64,000 nucleotides of DNA from NCBI GenBank assembly GCA_947447985.1, contig CANFLX010000005.1:46820-110819 (forward strand). Direction: 5' to 3'. Both the position numbers and the translations under genes were made by a program. Below are positions 61,757 to 64,000 of the stretch, piece after piece; position 1 is the stretch's first letter, and every line of letters starts with the position of its first letter. The stretch comes from Comamonadaceae bacterium. GTDB taxonomy: Bacteria; Pseudomonadota; Gammaproteobacteria; Burkholderiales; Burkholderiaceae_C. The notes beneath the pieces are model-generated. The model searched no databases, was not told the DNA's origin, and was given only the letters and a program-made list of their open reading frames with translations.

Positions 61757-63496
61757 TTAAGAAACAATCTCTGGCGTCAGTTCTTGAATCGCCTGAAAGT
61801 GTGTGAGATACACCTTGCCGCTCAAACCGGCGAGAAAGTGGGTTTTTTCTAAACGGTCCATCACCGGCCCCTTCACTTCGGACAGGTGCAGTTTGATGCC
61901 CGTGTCACCCAGTCGCTTTTCTATGGCTTCCAAACTTTCCAGGGCACTGGCATCGATGTCATTGATCGCCGAGCACTGCAACACGACATGCATTAGCTGG
62001 GGGTGACTGGCCACCGCGTTATTGATCTGGTCTTCCAGCGCTCTGGAGTTTGCGAAATACAAACTCTCGTCCACCCGCAGACTCAGCAATTGCGGACTGG
62101 TTTGCACCTGGTGCCGGGTCACATTACGGAAGTGCTCCGTGCCCGAAACCAGGCCCACCTCGGCGATATGGGGGCGACTGGTTCTGAACAGATACAAGGC
62201 CAAAGACAGACCCACCCCGACCACCAAGCCCAATTCAACGCCTAAGGACAGCGTTGCCAACAGCGTTGCCAACACCGCCGCAAAGTCAGGTTTGGAATAA
62301 GCCCAGGTTCGCTTCAGAATGCCAAGATCTACCAGCGACAGCACCGCCACCACAATGGTTGCAGCCAAAGTGGCCTTGGGTAAGAAATACAAGGCGGGCG
62401 TCAGAAAGACGGTGGCCAAGGTGATGCCCACCGCAGTCAAAACCCCTGCGGCCGGGGTTTGTGCACCCGCATCAAAATTCACCACCGAACGGGCAAAGCC
62501 CCCGGTCACTGGAAACCCTCCGGTCAATGCCGCAGAGATATTGCTTGCCCCCAAGGCAAACAGTTCCTGGTCAGGCTCAATGCGTTGGCGCCTTTTGGCG
62601 GCCAAGGTTTGCCCCACCGAGACCGACTCCACAAAACCCACCACGCTGATCAGCAGCGCAGGAACGGCCAACGACTTCCAAAGCGCCATGTCCCAAAGGG
62701 GGGCGGTCAAAGGCGGCAGACCTTGGGGCACGGTGCCCACAATTTTGAGGCCCTGCGCTTGCCAGTCGAAAGCCCAGGTCAGAACCGTGCTTGCCGCGAT
62801 GGCCGCCACAGGCCCGGCTTTGGCAAGGAAGTCTGCAGGTCGGGCAGCCATGCCCCAACCCACCAGCAAAGGCTTCAAACCCTTGCGTACCCACCACAAA
62901 AACGCCATGGCACTCAGGCCAATACACAAGGCCAGCATGTGGGTTTTGGGAATCTGGCTTGCCAAAGATTGAACCAGGTCAACAAAGTTGTCGCCCGTGG
63001 CATTGACGCCCATGATGGTCTTCAATTGGCTGGTGGCAATCAGTACCGCAGACGCGGAAATAAAGCCAGAAATAACAGGGTGGCTTAAAAAATTGGCCAA
63101 AAAACCCAGCTTCAAAATCCCCATGAGCAAGAGCATGCAGCCCGACATAAACGCCAAGGTGATGGCGACCGCCCAATAGGCCTGGGACCCCGCCAGCGCG
63201 TGCTCGCCAATGGCGGCGGCCGTCATCAGTGATGCCACTGCCACCGGCCCGACCGCCAATACCCGGCTGGTGCCAAACACGGCATACAGCAGCAAGGGCG
63301 CCACACTGGCGTACAGCCCCACTTCAGGCGGCAAGCCTGCCAGCAAGGCATACGCCAAGCTTTGCGGAATCAGCATGATGGTCACGATCACGGCAGCGAT
63401 GGCGTCGCTTGCAAAGGTCTCGCGTTTGTAGGTCGAAGCCCAGTCCAGCAAAGAAACCGAGGGCAGATAGCCCCGCCAGGCAGAAATCTTGTTCAT
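61757..63496 (-). CDS. SulP/SLC26-family anion permease with C-terminal STAS domain
   Basis: DAIAAVIVTIMLIPQSLAYALLAGLPPEVGLYASVAPLLLYAVFGTSRVLAVGPVAVASLM; STAS VVLQCSAINDIDASALESLEAI. Start trimmed to MNKISAW. Confidence 0.94.
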   Translation of the reverse strand: MNKISAWRGYLPSVSLLDWASTYKRETFASDAIAAVIVTIMLIPQSLAYALLAGLPPEVGLYASVAPLLLYAVFGTSRVLAVGPVAVASLMTAAAIGEHALAGSQAYWAVAITLAFMSGCMLLLMGILKLGFLANFLSHPVISGFISASAVLIATSQLKTIMGVNATGDNFVDLVQSLASQIPKTHMLALCIGLSAMAFLWWVRKGLKPLLVGWGMAARPADFLAKAGPVAAIAASTVLTWAFDWQAQGLKIVGTVPQGLPPLTAPLWDMALWKSLAVPALLISVVGFVESVSVGQTLAAKRRQRIEPDQELFALGASNISAALTGGFPVTGGFARSVVNFDAGAQTPAAGVLTAVGITLATVFLTPALYFLPKATLAATIVVAVLSLVDLGILKRTWAYSKPDFAAVLATLLATLSLGVELGLVVGVGLSLALYLFRTSRPHIAEVGLVSGTEHFRNVTRHQVQTSPQLLSLRVDESLYFANSRALEDQINNAVASHPQLMHVVLQCSAINDIDASALESLEAIEKRLGDTGIKLHLSEVKGPVMDRLEKTHFLAGLSGKVYLTHFQAIQELTPEIVS

Positions 63497-64000
63497 CAAC
63501 CCTTCATCTCCGGTTGCGCCAGCCATTCGCGGCCCTTGAGCATGGCTTCCCAATACAAGGGTGGAAGAATGCGCTCTTTGAGATACCAGGCCAGCGCGGA
63601 CGGCTGGGTGCCGTCGATCAGCCACTTCGGAAAGCTGGGTGACAACTTGCCACCATAGGTGAACTCGGCCAGAACAATCTTGCCGCGCTCTACCGTCAAG
63701 GGGCAAGAGCCATAACCGTCGTATTGGGCCTCGCCTTGGAGTTGGCCCATGGCGACCAGCACATTGTTGGCCACCACCGGTGCTTGCTTGCGTGCAGCGG
63801 CGGCAGTTTTGGCATTGCTGGTATTGGTCACGTCGCCCAACGCAAAAACGTTCACATAGGTTTTGTGGCGCAGGCTGGCGGGGTCGACATCCACCCAGCC
63901 CGCGGCATCGGCCAAGGGGCTCACACGCACGAAGTCGGGTGCTTTTTGTGGAGGCACCACGTGGATCATGTCAAAGTCACGAACCACTTTTTCTTTGCTA
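63496..64000 (-). CDS. Sulfide:quinone oxidoreductase-like FAD/NAD(P)-dependent oxidoreductase, C-terminal part (truncated by window)
   Basis: DMIHVVPPQKAPDFVRVSPLAD, NVFALGDVTNTSNAKTAAAARKQAPVVANN, YDGYGSCPLTVERGKIVLAEF. Frame open to position 64000. Confidence 0.88.
   Translation of the reverse strand, partial: SKEKVVRDFDMIHVVPPQKAPDFVRVSPLADAAGWVDVDPASLRHKTYVNVFALGDVTNTSNAKTAAAARKQAPVVANNVLVAMGQLQGEAQYDGYGSCPLTVERGKIVLAEFTYGGKLSPSFPKWLIDGTQPSALAWYLKERILPPLYWEAMLKGREWLAQPEMKG

Overview
The window is ordinary-looking chromosomal DNA from a betaproteobacterium, most likely Comamonadaceae judging by gene order and protein character (inference). It is densely coding, with about 60 CDSs on both strands. 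I saw no rRNA, tRNA, CRISPR array, IS element, prophage or recognisable defence island. Main blocks: glnA (5' truncated)-exported protein-ntrB-ntrC; thyA-folA-xthA; a GlcD-like oxidase; guaB-guaA; paiB-tadA-ldcA; mltG-tmk-holB-pilZ-tatD-ankyrin; aroC-aroQ-DsbA-like-SDR-MFS; metY-like; a minor-pilin operon pilV-pilW-pilX-pilY1; nhaD; a TRAP transporter with a convergent substrate-binding gene; dxs-ispA-xseB; a Rieske oxygenase; polA; thrB; an alkaline phosphatase; and a truncated SQR-like flavoprotein coupled to a SulP permease. The most unusual item is one uninterrupted ORF (about 16072-17445) joining a complete TadA tRNA adenosine deaminase to a complete DhlA-like (HLD-I) haloalkane dehalogenase. 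The junction holds a T6 run plus an internal RBS and ATG. Secondary items are the AT-rich pilY1 with a C-terminal Ca-loop-like motif, inverted repeats before the minor-pilin operon, an attenuator-like terminator before the Rieske gene, and the SQR-SulP coupling. I could run no database search, so all novelty statements are provisional.
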